Made by a program: the position numbers and the translations under genes. Below the pieces are notes generated by a model that saw nothing but the letters and a program-made list of their open reading frames with translations, was not told where the DNA came from and searched no databases. Positions 10,601-21,600 of a DNA stretch of 64,000 bases are shown here, piece by piece (within the stretch, counting starts at the first letter, position 1; each line of letters begins with the position of its first letter). The stretch comes from G963704535 sp963704535 (GTDB taxonomy: Bacteria; Chloroflexota; Chloroflexia; Chloroflexales; Roseiflexaceae), in assembly GCA_963704535.1 (NCBI GenBank), contig OY969916.1:4154001-4218000 (forward strand), read 5' to 3'.

Positions 10601-13600
10601 TTTCTACGCGATCATCTGCCCGAGTACATGCTTCCCTCGGCGTTCGTGTACCTGCGGGCGCTGCCGCTCACGGCCAATGGGAAGATCGATCGCCAGGCCC
10701 TGGCCGCCCTCGCCACCGGCCTGGCCGACCACGACGCTGAGTACATCGCCCCGCGCACGCCGGTCGAAGAGATCGTCAGTGGAATCTGGTCGCAGATCCT
10801 GGGCGTCAGCCAAGTGGGCATCCAGCAGAACTTCTTTGAGCTTGGCGGCCATTCGCTCCTAGCAACCCAGGTGCTCTCCCGCATCCGCGCGGCGTTCCAG
10901 GTCGAGCTGCCGATCCACACGCTCTTCAATGCGCCCACGGTCGCCGGCTTCGCCCAGGCGATTGCGGGCGCGCAGCTCGCCCTGAAGGGCTTGCTTGCGC
11001 CGCCGATCGCTCCTGCCCCACGCGGCGACGAACTCCCACTCTCGTTTGCACAGCAGCGCCTGTGGTTCCTCGACCAACTCAGCCCCGGCAGCACCCAGTA
11101 CAATATGCCGCTCGTCGCGCTGCGGTTGAGGGGCCGGATCGACCTTGGCGCGCTGGAGCAAAGTATCGGCGCGCTGGTCCAGCGGCACGAGAGCCTACGG
11201 ACCACGTTTCCCGCGTATGACGGCCGCCCGATTCAAGTCATCGCTCCGGCCACGCCGGCCCTGCTGGACCTGTTGGACCTACGCGACCTGCCCGAGGCCG
11301 AGCGCCAGCAGGAGCTACGGCGGCTGATCGAGGGCGAGTCGCAGCGCCCCTTCGACTTGAGCGCCGGCCCGCTGCTGCGCATCACCGTCATCCGGGCCGC
11401 CGAAAGCGAGGTGGTGCTGCTCCTGGCGCAGCACCACATCATCTCCGACGGCTGGTCGTCGCAGGTGCTCTTCCGGGAGTTCGCCGCCTGCTATGATGCG
11501 TTCGCCCGGCAGCAGCCCCTGCGGCTGCCGGAGCTGCCGGTCCAGTACGCCGACTTCGCCCTCTGGCAGCAGGAATGGCTGCGGGGCGAGGTGCTGGAGG
11601 CGCATCTGTCCTTCTGGCGCGGGCAACTGGCCGGCGAGCTACCGGCGCTGTCGCTACCGACCGACCGCCCGCGGCCGGCGATCCAGACCTTTCGCGGGGC
11701 GCGGCACAGCTCGTCGCTGCCCGACGACCTGTACGCCGCGCTCAAGCAGTTGAGCCGCCAGGAGCATGTCACCCTGTTTATGACGCTGGCCGCCGGGTTC
11801 GCGACGCTGCTTTGGCGCTACACCCAGCAGACCGATATCGTCATCGGGACGCCGATCGCCAACCGCAACCGGGCCGAGATCGAGGGGCTGATCGGGTTTT
11901 TCGTCAACACCCTAGTGCTCAGGTTCGATCTCGGCGCGCCCCTGAGCTTTCGGGAGCTGCTGGCCCACGTGCGCGCGACAGCGCTTGCGGCCTACGAGCA
12001 CCAGGATCTGCCGTTCGAGAAGCTGGTGGAGATGCTGAATCTCCCCCGCGATCTGAGCCGAACGCCGATCTTCCAGGTGATGTTTGTGTTCAATGAGGAG
12101 CACGCGCCGTTTCAGCCGATCGAGCTGCCGGGGCTGACGATCGCGCCCCTGACCGCCGAGACCCAGACCGCCAAGTTCGACCTGACGCTGGTGATATCGG
12201 AGCGCGCCGACACGCTGTTCGCGGCCTTCGAGTACAACGCCGATCTGTTCGACGAAACCACGATCGAGCGCATCTTGGGGCATTTTCAGACCCTGCTGTA
12301 CGCCGCGACGACCGAGCCTGGGCAGCCGATCGCGGATCTGCCGCTAATGACCGGCGTGGAGCGGCAGCAGCTCCTGGGGCCGTGGGCGATCACGCGGTCG
12401 CCGGCGCCGCGCGTGTGCTTTCACCGGCTCTTTGAGGCGCAGGCCGAGCGAACGCCTGATGCAATCGCCGTCAATTTCGAGGATCAACAGCTTTCGTACG
12501 ACGAGCTGAACCGGCGCGCGAACCACCTGGCACACTATCTACAGGCGCGCCAGGTGGCACCCGGCACGCTGGTCGGCATCTGCATGGCCCGCTCGGTCGA
12601 GCTGATCGTGGCCATGCTGGGCGTCGTCAAGGCTGGCGGCGCCTACGTGCCGCTCGACCCAGCCTACCCCGCCGAGCGGCTCCGGTATATGCTGGATGAC
12701 GCGCAGGTCTCGGTGCTACTCACCAACGAAGAACAAAGAACAAAGCTCGTCCTGAGCGAAGTCGAAGGGAACAAAGAACAAAGAACCGATAGAACCATCG
12801 ATCGTAAGGGCCTATTGCATACGCCCCCAGCGAACCCTGGACAACCAACTATGATCGATCTGGTCGCTGACTGGGAACAGATCGCCCGGCAACCGGCGAC
12901 GAACCTGGACGTAGATGTCGCGCCCGACCACCTGGCCTACATCATCTATACCTCCGGCTCGACCGGCCGGCCAAAGGGCGTCCTGGTATCGCACGCTGGC
13001 CTGAGCAACCTGGCGCTGGCGCAGATCGCGGCCTTTGAGGTCAAGCCGGGCGGGCGGGTGCTCCAGTTCGCTTCATTTAGCTTTGACGCGGCGATCTCGG
13101 AGGTGATGATGGCGCTGCTGGCCGGTGCGACGCTGGTGATGGCGCCGCCGGAGAGCTTGCGACCGGGCGCCGATCTGCTCGGGCTGCTCCGCGCGCAGGC
13201 GATCAGCACGGTCACGCTGCCCCCAGCGGCGCTGGCGCTCCTACCGGTCGAGGAGCTTCCGCAGTTGCGAACGATCGTCGTGGCGGGCGAGCCATGCCCG
13301 GTCAGTGTCGCCGCCGCCTGGGGCCGGCGGCAGCGGGTCATCAACGCCTACGGCCCGACCGAGGCCAGCGTGTGCGCCACACTGGCGCCCTATCTTCACG
13401 ACGAGCCGATCCTGTCGATCGGGCTCCCAATCGCCAATGTCGAGGTTTACCTGCTGGACGCGCAGATGGAGCCGGTGCCGGTCGGGGTGCCGGGCGAGTT
13501 GGTGATCGGGGGCGACGGCCTGGCGTGGGGGTACCTCAACCACCCGGCCTTGACCGCCGAGCGCTTCGTACCCAACCCCTTTGCCGAGAACAAAGAACAA

Positions 13601-15196
13601 AGAACAAAGAACAAAGAACCGAGAACCCAGGATGGCCATCCTCCATCCTCCATCCTCCATCCTCCATCCTCCCGGCTGTACCGGACCGGCGACCTGGCCC
13701 GGCGCCTGCCTGACGGGCGGATCATGTTCATCGGGCGCCTGGACAGCCAGGTCAAAGTGCGCGGTTTCCGCATCGAGTTGGGCGAGATCGAGGCCCTCCT
13801 GGCGACCCACCCAGGCGTGCGCGTAGCGGCGGCCCAGCTCGACGAGACGCCCTCGGGCGACCGGCGGATCGTCGCCTATATCGTCCCTAACCAAGAACAA
13901 AGAACAAAGAACCAAGAACAAAGCAGCGAGAAGACTGATTCTCAATTCTCAATTCTCAATTTTCAATTTTTAGATGAGTTGCGCGCCTTGCTCAAGCAGC
14001 GGCTGCCGGAGTACATGATACCTGCGGCGTTCGTGCTGCTGGACGCGCTGCCGCTGACTGTGTCGGGCAAGATCGATCGGCGCAGGCTCCCCGCGCCGGA
14101 CGTAGAGCGCGCCGCGACGGGCCAGGCGATCGTTGGCCCGCGTGACCTGCTGGAGCTGCGGCTTCAGAGGATCTGGGAGGAGCTGTTTCACCTACGCCCG
14201 ATCGGAGTCACCGACGACTTCTTCGCCCTAGGCGGGCACTCGCTGCTGGCGGTCCAACTATTGGCCCAGATCCAACGGCACTTTGACCGGGCGCTGCCGC
14301 TCGTTACGCTGTTCCAGCAGACCACGATTGAGCGGCTGGCGACGCTGCTGCGCCAGGGCAGCGACCCGGTCGGCCAGTCGCCGCTGATCGGGCTCAAGCC
14401 CACCGGCGCGCGCGCCCCATTCTTCTGCATCCATCCGGTCGGCGGGTCGGTCATGTGTTACACTGAGCTGGCCCGCCACATGGCGCCCGACCAGCCGTTC
14501 TACGCGATCCAGGCCCCGGCGCTGGATGGGCGGCAGGCCGCGTACAAGCGCGTCGAAGACATGGCCGCGCACTATGTCGAGCTGATCCGGGCTCAACAGC
14601 CGTACGGCCCCTACCTGATCGGCGGCTGGTCGTTTGGTGGGGTCGTCGCTTTCGAGGTCGCCCAGCGGCTCCAGGAGCAAGGGCAGCCGGTCGGGCTGGT
14701 GGCGCTGCTGGACTCGGGCGGGTGGGAGGTGGAGGACGAGCCGCGCGACATCTCCGACACTCAACTAGTGTTGCTATGCCTGGGCGACCTAGCGCGCCAG
14801 CTCGGCGGCCGGCTCCCCACCTTCGACGATCGGCTTGAGGCGCTATCGAGCGACGAGCAGTTGGACGTCATCCTGGCGCAGTGTCAGGCGGCCAACCTGT
14901 TCCCGATCGATCTGAAGACCTCGCAGTTGCGCCATCACCTCGAAGTGTTCCGGGCCAATATCGCCGCGCGCCGGAGCTACACGCCGCGAGTCTTCGCTGG
15001 CAAGATCACGCTGCTGCGGGCAGCCGCGTCGGTTCAGCGGGCGCCTGAGAGCGCCGACCAGGGCTGGCGTCACCTGGCCGGCGGCGGCGTCGATCTGCGC
15101 CTGGTGCCGGGAAACCACTACTCGATCCTCAGTCGCGAGCACGTGCAGGACATGGCTGAACAATTGCGCCAGTGCATTGAGGCGGCGCATAGCTAA
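7657..15196 (+). CDS. Nonribosomal peptide synthetase, C-A-PCP-C-A-PCP-TE, with a +1 frameshift near 9160
   Basis: About 2510 residues. The ATG at 7657 follows AAGGAG. Near 9160 an extra G (AAC-G-CAACTGG) breaks the frame inside adenylation domain 1; removing it gives RRANQLAHALRRRGV, the normal family sequence. Domains: C1 (VHALCADG near residue 140, first His replaced by Val), A1 (FTSGSTGVPKG), PCP1 (GGHSLLA near 1061), C2 (HHIISDG near 1258), A2 (YTSGSTGRPKG), PCP2 (GGHSLLA) and a thioesterase with GWSFGG, Asp in LLDSGG and His in PGNHYS. By-eye codes: A1 D-L-T-K-I-G-H-V-G, Asp-like; A2 D-A-S-T-V-A-A-V-C, aromatic (Tyr or Phe). Five in-frame heptamer insertions lie in the A domains (10190-10254, 10460-10587, 12727-12848, 13586-13674, 13890-13972). 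The TE makes this the terminal subunit. Confidence 0.92.
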
Positions 15197-15212
15197 AGAG
15201 CGAGGCTGTACC

Positions 15213-16859
15213 ATGCAACATCTGGAGGAGGCCCTTTCATCCTGGCGAGCTGCCCTGGGACCGGACTACGTCATCACCGACCGAGCGGCACGGCTGGCGG
15301 CCCAGACGGCCACGTTTGCCACCACACAGCAGGTGCCCGCGATCATCTGCCCGGCCAGCCGCGAGGAGCTACAGGCGTGCGTCCGGATCGCCAATACCTT
15401 CAAGGTACCGATCTACCCGGTGAGCCGCGGCAAGAACTGGGGCTATGGCTCACGCGTGCCCACCCAGGATGAGTGCGTGATCGTCGATCTCAGCCGGCTC
15501 AACCGGATCCTCGACTACGACGAGCGCCTTGCGTATGTCACGGTCGAGCCGGGCGTCACCCCCAGGCAGCTCTTCGAGTACCTGCGCGAACAAAAATCAA
15601 ACCTGTTTATGTCGGTCAACGGCAGTACACCCGAGGCCAGCCTGATCGGCAATATGGTCGAGCGCGGTACGGGAACCGGGCCAAACGGCGACCGCTTTAT
15701 GCACGCCTGCGCGCTGGAGGTGGTGCTGCCGACCGGCGAGTGTATCCACACCGGGCTGGAGCGCTTCGCCAATGCAAAGGCCGCCAGGGTTCACCGCTGG
15801 GGGGTCGGCCCGGCGCTCGACGGCTTGTTCACCCAATCGAACCTGGGCATTGTCACCAGGCTGACGATCTGGCTGTCGCCGATGCCGGAGTATATTCAGG
15901 TCTTCAACCTGAGCATCAAGCAGCATTGCGCGCTTGAGGAGCTGGTCGATACGATCAGGACGCTCAAGCGTCAGGGGCTGATGCGCACGCCGTTCTCGAT
16001 CTGGAACGACTACAAGCGGCTGTCGGTGCGGCAGCAATATCCCTGGGAGCAGGCGGGCGCCGCTGTTCCGCTTCCACCGGCGTTCCTGGAAAGCTGGCGG
16101 CAAAGAGCGCGCGAAGGCGTATGGAGCGCGGGCGGGGCGCTGTATCACCCCAGCAGAAAGCACGGCCTGATCGAGCGCGACCTGATCACGCGGGCGCTCA
16201 AAGGTAAAGTCGATACGCTGTTCTTTATCGACGAGGCAAAGATCCAGTTCGATAAGCGACTGTGGGGGGTTTTGCAGCGTCTCACCGGAAGAAAGCCGGG
16301 ATTCAACCCCGAGACGCTGAAGAACAGCCGCTTCCTTGGCGTGCCATCGGCCAGAAATATCGCCAGCGCCTACTGGCGCAAGCGCACACCGGTACCGCCG
16401 ACAATGGACCCCGACCGCGATTTGTGCGGCACGATCTGGTGCAGCCCGGCTGTGCCGTTCGAGGGCAAAAGTGTCACTGACGCGGTGAACATTATCACCG
16501 ACACCATTACATCGCATGCGTTCGAGCCAAACATCTCCTTGCTGTGCATGAGCGAGCGCAGCATTCATACGATCGTGGCGATTATGTATGATCGTGAAGT
16601 CGCCGGCGAGGATGACCGGGCAATGGCCTGCCACGACGATCTCATGCAACGATTAGTACACGCGGGCTACATTCCGTATCGGCTGGGCGTTCAGTCGATG
16701 CACGCGCTCCCGCCACCCCAGGATGATCATCTGACGCTGATCAAACGCATCAAACGGGCGCTGGACCCGAACGATATTCTGGCACCCGGCCGCTATGATT
16801 TTCGGGACGCCTGGGAGGCCGACGAAGGGGACAGCCTATGCTTGACTATACCGCGCTAG
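15213..16859 (+). CDS. FAD-binding oxidase of the vanillyl-alcohol oxidase / p-cresol methylhydroxylase type
   Basis: 548 residues from the ATG at 15213, 17 bp after the NRPS stop. The N-terminal half is a PCMH-type FAD domain: PAIICPASREELQACVRIAN, then YPVSRGKNWGYGSR near residue 75 (pyrophosphate loop), VTVEPGVTPRQLFEYL, and GNMVERGTGTGPNGD near 150. The C-terminal half has the oxidase cap and ends with the family signature IKRALDPNDILAPGRY. Known VAO/PCMH enzymes oxidise para-substituted phenols. That would fit an aromatic (possibly Tyr) residue from the last NRPS module, but this substrate is inference. Next to the synthetase it is most simply a tailoring oxidase acting on the released or bound peptide. 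Confidence 0.88.
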   Translation: MQHLEEALSSWRAALGPDYVITDRAARLAAQTATFATTQQVPAIICPASREELQACVRIANTFKVPIYPVSRGKNWGYGSRVPTQDECVIVDLSRLNRILDYDERLAYVTVEPGVTPRQLFEYLREQKSNLFMSVNGSTPEASLIGNMVERGTGTGPNGDRFMHACALEVVLPTGECIHTGLERFANAKAARVHRWGVGPALDGLFTQSNLGIVTRLTIWLSPMPEYIQVFNLSIKQHCALEELVDTIRTLKRQGLMRTPFSIWNDYKRLSVRQQYPWEQAGAAVPLPPAFLESWRQRAREGVWSAGGALYHPSRKHGLIERDLITRALKGKVDTLFFIDEAKIQFDKRLWGVLQRLTGRKPGFNPETLKNSRFLGVPSARNIASAYWRKRTPVPPTMDPDRDLCGTIWCSPAVPFEGKSVTDAVNIITDTITSHAFEPNISLLCMSERSIHTIVAIMYDREVAGEDDRAMACHDDLMQRLVHAGYIPYRLGVQSMHALPPPQDDHLTLIKRIKRALDPNDILAPGRYDFRDAWEADEGDSLCLTIPR

Positions 16860-18463
16860 AGCAGCAGATCGAAGCGCAGATGCACAGCGGGCGGGTGCCT
16901 GGACTCGCGCTGGCGATCGTCCATGATCACGCGCTGATCTACGCGCGGGGCTTCGGGGTTGCCAATGCGGAGGAGCACGGCGCGCCGATCACGCCGCAGA
17001 CTCTGTTTCGCATCGCGTCGCTGACCAAACCGCTCACGGGGACGCTGATCATGCGGCTGGTTGAGGCGGGACAGCTCGACCTCGATCGGCCGGTCAACCA
17101 CTATATTCCCTGGCTGCGCTTGAGTGATCCGCAGGCAGCCGGCCGCATAACGCTGCGGATGCTGCTGTGCCATACTGCTGGGCTCCCGCGGGCCTACGAG
17201 CCTTCCGGTCGGCGCACCCCCGACGGCCTGGCCGCCTATGTCCGCGACGATATCCCTCAGTACCCGCTCGTTGCGCCGCCTGGAACGGTGCATGCGTACA
17301 GCAACGCCGGCATCAGCCTGGCCGGCTATATCGCCGAGTTCGTCTGCGAGCGGCCGTACGACGCCCTGATGCGCGAGCTGGTCCTCGGCCCGCTGGCGAT
17401 GGGTCAGACCTTTTTCGATGCGCGGCTTGCGATGCGCTACCCGACCGCCCAGCCACATATTCTGCGTCCTGATGGAACGCCGGGCGTCGATCGTCGCGAC
17501 CACCAGAACACCGGCCAGCATCCGGCCTACTTTGCCTACTCCACGGTGACTGATCTGGCCAATGTCGCGATCATGTATCTCCAGGAGGGCCGTCTCCAAC
17601 ACCAGCAGTTGCTGGCGCCCGCAACGGTGGCGGCCATGCTCACGCCGCAGACCGATCTGTACACGCTGGACGATATGGGCTATGGGCTGACATTCTACAC
17701 CGGGGTACATCGAGGCTATCGCTGGGCTGGGCACGGCGGAACATTTGGCGCATTCGTAGGCCGCCTCGTGCTCATGCCCGGCACCGGCGCCGCCGTGATC
17801 GTGCTCGCCAGCCGCCGCAGCAATGCCCTGCCGCTGAACGGCTTGGTCTTCCAGATCCTTGAGGAGCTGCTCGACCTTCCGGCGGCGACCGCGCTGCCCC
17901 CGCCGATGGCGCCCGATCGCTCGGCCTGGCCCAGGTATACCGGCGTGTATGTTGGATACGGCACCGGCGTCGCATCGGTTCAGGCGACAAACGATCAGCT
18001 CACGCTCAACCACAACGGCACGCTGGTCGCGCTGTGTATTCACCGGCAGGATCTCTACTATCATCAGCCGGAGGATGGCGGCGAGGCGCTCTCGATCGGC
18101 TTTGTCCCAGCGCCGGAGCGACCGACCGAACACGTGCTGATCAATGGCTCGGTGTATCGGCGCATTGAGGTCGGCGGCGGCGCGTCAGCACCCTCCACCT
18201 GGGAAGCGTACACCGGCCTGTATGATGGCGATCACGACACGCTGGAGGTCTTTCTTGAGGACGAGCGGCTGATGATCTACTCGGAGATGCTTGGGGACTC
18301 GATGCCTTGCCTGCCGTTGGATGCGCACCGCTTTGGTTTCGCGTGGGGGATCATCGTGTTCGAGCTGGGCGATGCCGGCGGCCCAGCCACCTGCACGCTG
18401 CTGCGAACGCCCGATCAGATCGATGGTGAGATCTTCACCCGCCTGGATGAAGATCAGACCTGA
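16838..18463 (+). CDS. Serine beta-lactamase-fold hydrolase (class C / esterase family)
   Basis: 541 residues. The start overlaps the oxidase gene by 22 bp, suggesting translational coupling. Family signatures are the SxxK pair in RIASLTKP near residues 61-64, the YSN triad in VHAYSNAG near 150, and GHGGTFGAF near 305 in place of KTG. No signal peptide is evident, so the protein is likely cytoplasmic. The C-terminal 170 residues form a beta-rich appendage (PRYTGVYVGYG) of the kind that follows many of these hydrolases. Members include beta-lactamases, D-aminopeptidases, esterases and the peptidases that trim or cyclise nonribosomal products. Position in the cluster argues for peptide processing or self-protection rather than drug resistance, but the substrate cannot be read from sequence. 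Confidence 0.88.
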   Translation: MLDYTALEQQIEAQMHSGRVPGLALAIVHDHALIYARGFGVANAEEHGAPITPQTLFRIASLTKPLTGTLIMRLVEAGQLDLDRPVNHYIPWLRLSDPQAAGRITLRMLLCHTAGLPRAYEPSGRRTPDGLAAYVRDDIPQYPLVAPPGTVHAYSNAGISLAGYIAEFVCERPYDALMRELVLGPLAMGQTFFDARLAMRYPTAQPHILRPDGTPGVDRRDHQNTGQHPAYFAYSTVTDLANVAIMYLQEGRLQHQQLLAPATVAAMLTPQTDLYTLDDMGYGLTFYTGVHRGYRWAGHGGTFGAFVGRLVLMPGTGAAVIVLASRRSNALPLNGLVFQILEELLDLPAATALPPPMAPDRSAWPRYTGVYVGYGTGVASVQATNDQLTLNHNGTLVALCIHRQDLYYHQPEDGGEALSIGFVPAPERPTEHVLINGSVYRRIEVGGGASAPSTWEAYTGLYDGDHDTLEVFLEDERLMIYSEMLGDSMPCLPLDAHRFGFAWGIIVFELGDAGGPATCTLLRTPDQIDGEIFTRLDEDQT

Positions 18464-18472
18464 CGGATTCTT

Positions 18473-18570
18473 TAAGAGACTGTTTGAAAAGGTTGATTTG
18501 TCAGCGAAGATTCGTGGTGGAAAGGGGTTCTTGAGGGGGCAGCCCCCCTCAAACTCCCCCTTTTTCCAGA
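18473..18570. repeat. Hairpin repeat element, copy 1 (TTGAAAAG family)
   Basis: It begins with AGAGACTGTTTGAAAAG ten bases after the hydrolase stop, then GGTGGAAAGGGGTTC. The core is a TTGAGGGGGCAGCCCCCCTCAA palindrome-like hairpin followed by ACTCCCCC. The right terminal inverted repeat is degenerate here. It probably works as a transcript 3' end between the biosynthetic operon and the convergent glucanase gene. Confidence 0.7.
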
Positions 18571-18634
18571 GCAGCTATGTGACTAATCATGAAGGGGGCG
18601 CGGTGTCGCGCCCCCTTCACGATCCGTCGAGCGA

Positions 18635-21600
18635 CTACCAGTTGTTGCCAGGCCCCCTGACTATGATGAACTCTGGAGCCCGGCCCTCGCCGTAGATTGG
18701 GGCGATGCCCGAGTTGTTGACCTTGACGTTGGTGAACGATACCGTGCCGACCGGCGGCGTATCGGTGCTGCCTTCAGCCCGGATGACGAGCTTGATGCCG
18801 TACCGTGGCGCGCCATTGATGTTGATGTTCTCAAGCCGGACGTTCTGCATGGCCGGCTTCTCCGGATACTTCGTCTGGAACATGATGCCGAAGTAGACCG
18901 GGTTGTTGATATCGATGTTCTTGACCAGGATGTTCCTGAACGGCCGGTCGCCGGCAAAGAACCAGATCGCGGCGAAGTTCTGGTACTCGTTGATATGGTC
19001 GTCGCTTCCTACGCTGGTCCAGAAATCACCGCCGGTGCGCTCAAGCGTGACGCCGTCGAACACATTGTCGACGTCGCCGAAGCCGAGCGTGTTCAGGCCG
19101 AAGCTCAAGCTGCTGATCGTGATGCCCGGATAGGTCAGCGTGTCGGCCCCGTAGAGGTTTTGATACAGGTTGCCGGAGCCGCCGTACACAGCGAACGCAG
19201 CCGCGCGCCGCACCAGGATGGCGGTGAGGTTGGTGTACCTGTTGCCGACGTTATACGAGCCGCCTGCGTCGATTGCGCTGAACAGCGCGAACGCGTCGTC
19301 ACCCGCTCCCCGGCTTTCCGAGTTCGTGATCAGGTTGTTGGAGGAGCTGTTGGTCATGTTGATGCCGTCGGCAAAGGTATTGCGGATGCGCAGGTTCTTG
19401 AACGTGTTGTTCGAGGAGCCGACGCCCCAGTAGAAGCAGATGAAGTGCTCGGCCCAGACGTTGTCGACCGTCACGTTCTGCATGCCATTGCCGTCGATGA
19501 ACTTGCCGGGGCCGTCGACGCGGAACCGATAGTTGCCCCAGACCGAGAAGTCCTTGACGAGCGACCCATTGGCCTGGGAGCTGATGTTGAAGCCGATGTC
19601 GGTGTTGCTCTGGTCCTGCGGGGCAATCAGCCGTGTGTGCCACGGTCCCGCCCCGATGATCTGGGTGGCGCGCCCATAGACAAAGATCTTGCTGTTGAGC
19701 GGCCAGTTGCCGGCAGGGATGAAGATACCAAGCTTGTTCGCGTCGGCGCGGAACTCCTGGAGCGCCGTGTCGATGTTCTTCGTCGCCGACACCTGGACGT
19801 AGCGCGCCGGGTCGGGGTTGCTGGCCGGCGGGGCGACGTTCTCGGTTTCGAGGAAGTCGACGTAGATCCACTGCACGTCGCCACTGTCCTTCTGGATGCG
19901 CAGCTTCGTGCCGGCCGGATAGACCTGGTCGAGCATCATATTGGCTTCTTCATACAGCCAGTATGCCGTGCCGCCCGGCGTGTTGTTGTAGCCAAGCTGA
20001 CCCAGGTTTGACGGCGTGGTGTACACGTACGAGAACTTGGACGAGACCGTCAGGTTGCCCTTGTCGGTTCCTGCGGCGTAGATACTGATGCTCGCGTCCA
20101 TACCCGCGCCGTCGGCCGTGTTGGGGATGGCGTTACGCACGACGATCGCATTGGCCGGAGCGGTGAGCGTGAACTCCACATACTCGCCCGCCGCGTCGAG
20201 CAGGACTGCGGAGCGGCCCGAGGCCTCACCGGCGTAGTCGGCGAGCTTGTAGTTCGGGGTCAGCTTGGTGCCATTGGTGGCGACCGCCGCCGACTCCGCT
20301 TCGATCTTAGTGTACGGCATGATCGCGCCACGCCCGACGGCCATCGCCTGAGAGAACGTGTTGTTGCTCTCGTTGGTCTCGGCGACGATGCCGGTCGCAT
20401 CGGCGGTGGCGGTCAGCGGGGTGGAACCGTTCACTGCCGTCCAAGTCCCGACCGTGACATTCACGGTCGCGCCGGCCGCGATCGCCGGTGTGCTGGCATT
20501 GTTAAGCGTCGTCGTACCGATCAGCACGCGCGTCGTCGTACCGGCGGCCACGCCCGTCGTACCACGGTTGTTGATCGCGACGATGAACGAGACCGAGGCG
20601 CCGGCGAGTGGGCTCTGCGGGCTCATGCTGACGCCGACGATCCGCAGGTCGGGGCCGGGGGACTGGGCCACCACCAGCGACGACGACGAGGCAAACGAGT
20701 TGTTGTTGTTGTTCTGCTCGATGATCGTGTTGGTGGGGTCGACCACCGACGAGACACTGTAGGTGCCCATCCCGCGTGTCCCGATGTTCAGAGAGACGGT
20801 GGTCGAGGCGCCGGCGGCAAGCGCACCGACATTCGCGCTGCCCACGACTGCCCCATCCAGACTGAAATTGACCGTCGTCGCGCCGGAAGCCGCGTTCCCG
20901 CTGTTCCGCACCGTCGCCTGTAGTGTGATCGCCTGCACTTCGGTCGGCGCGCTCGGCGTCCAACTCATCCCCGTGATCACGAGGTCGGGATTGGGGGCCA
21001 TCGTCCCGATGACCTGGAACTCCGCGACCTGCCCGGCCGACGCGCCAGTGTTGCTGATGAAATTCAACCGCACGGCGCTGACGGTCGCTACCAGACCGAT
21101 CGTCACGCTGTTGCCGGTCGCCGGGTTGAAGGTATAGTCGGTGGGCGCTATCAGCGAGGTGAAAGTGGTGGTGCTCTGGTTGTGCCCCAGAACCTCGATT
21201 CGCTGGGTGCGGGTCGACCAGGCTGGGTCGGGGTTGAGCTTCAGCACCAGCGAGGTGGTATTGACATTGGCGCCAATATCCACGGTCAGGGTGCTGGGGT
21301 TGCTGGCGCCTTCCCAGTAGGTCGTCAGGCTGCCGTCGTTGGCATTGGTGGGTGGGTACAAGACATGCGACGACGAGGCGCTGATCGGCTTGTTGAGCGC
21401 CTGGTTGTTGCCACCGGGGGTGGGCGTGGGTGTGTTGGTGGGCGTCGCCGTCGGGCCGCTCGTGGGCGTGCGGGTGGGCGTTGCCGTCGCCGTCGGTGTG
21501 GAGGTCGGCGTGGCGGTCCCAGTGGTGAAGTTCAGGTAGTTGAGGTTAAAGTCGTCGCCCAGCACCGCAATGCGCATCACCTGCTGGCCGGCGCTCAGGC

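Noticed and set aside
18995..20011. 338-codon plus-strand frame within the glucanase gene
   Set aside because: Antisense shadow; the minus strand gives a clear multidomain enzyme.
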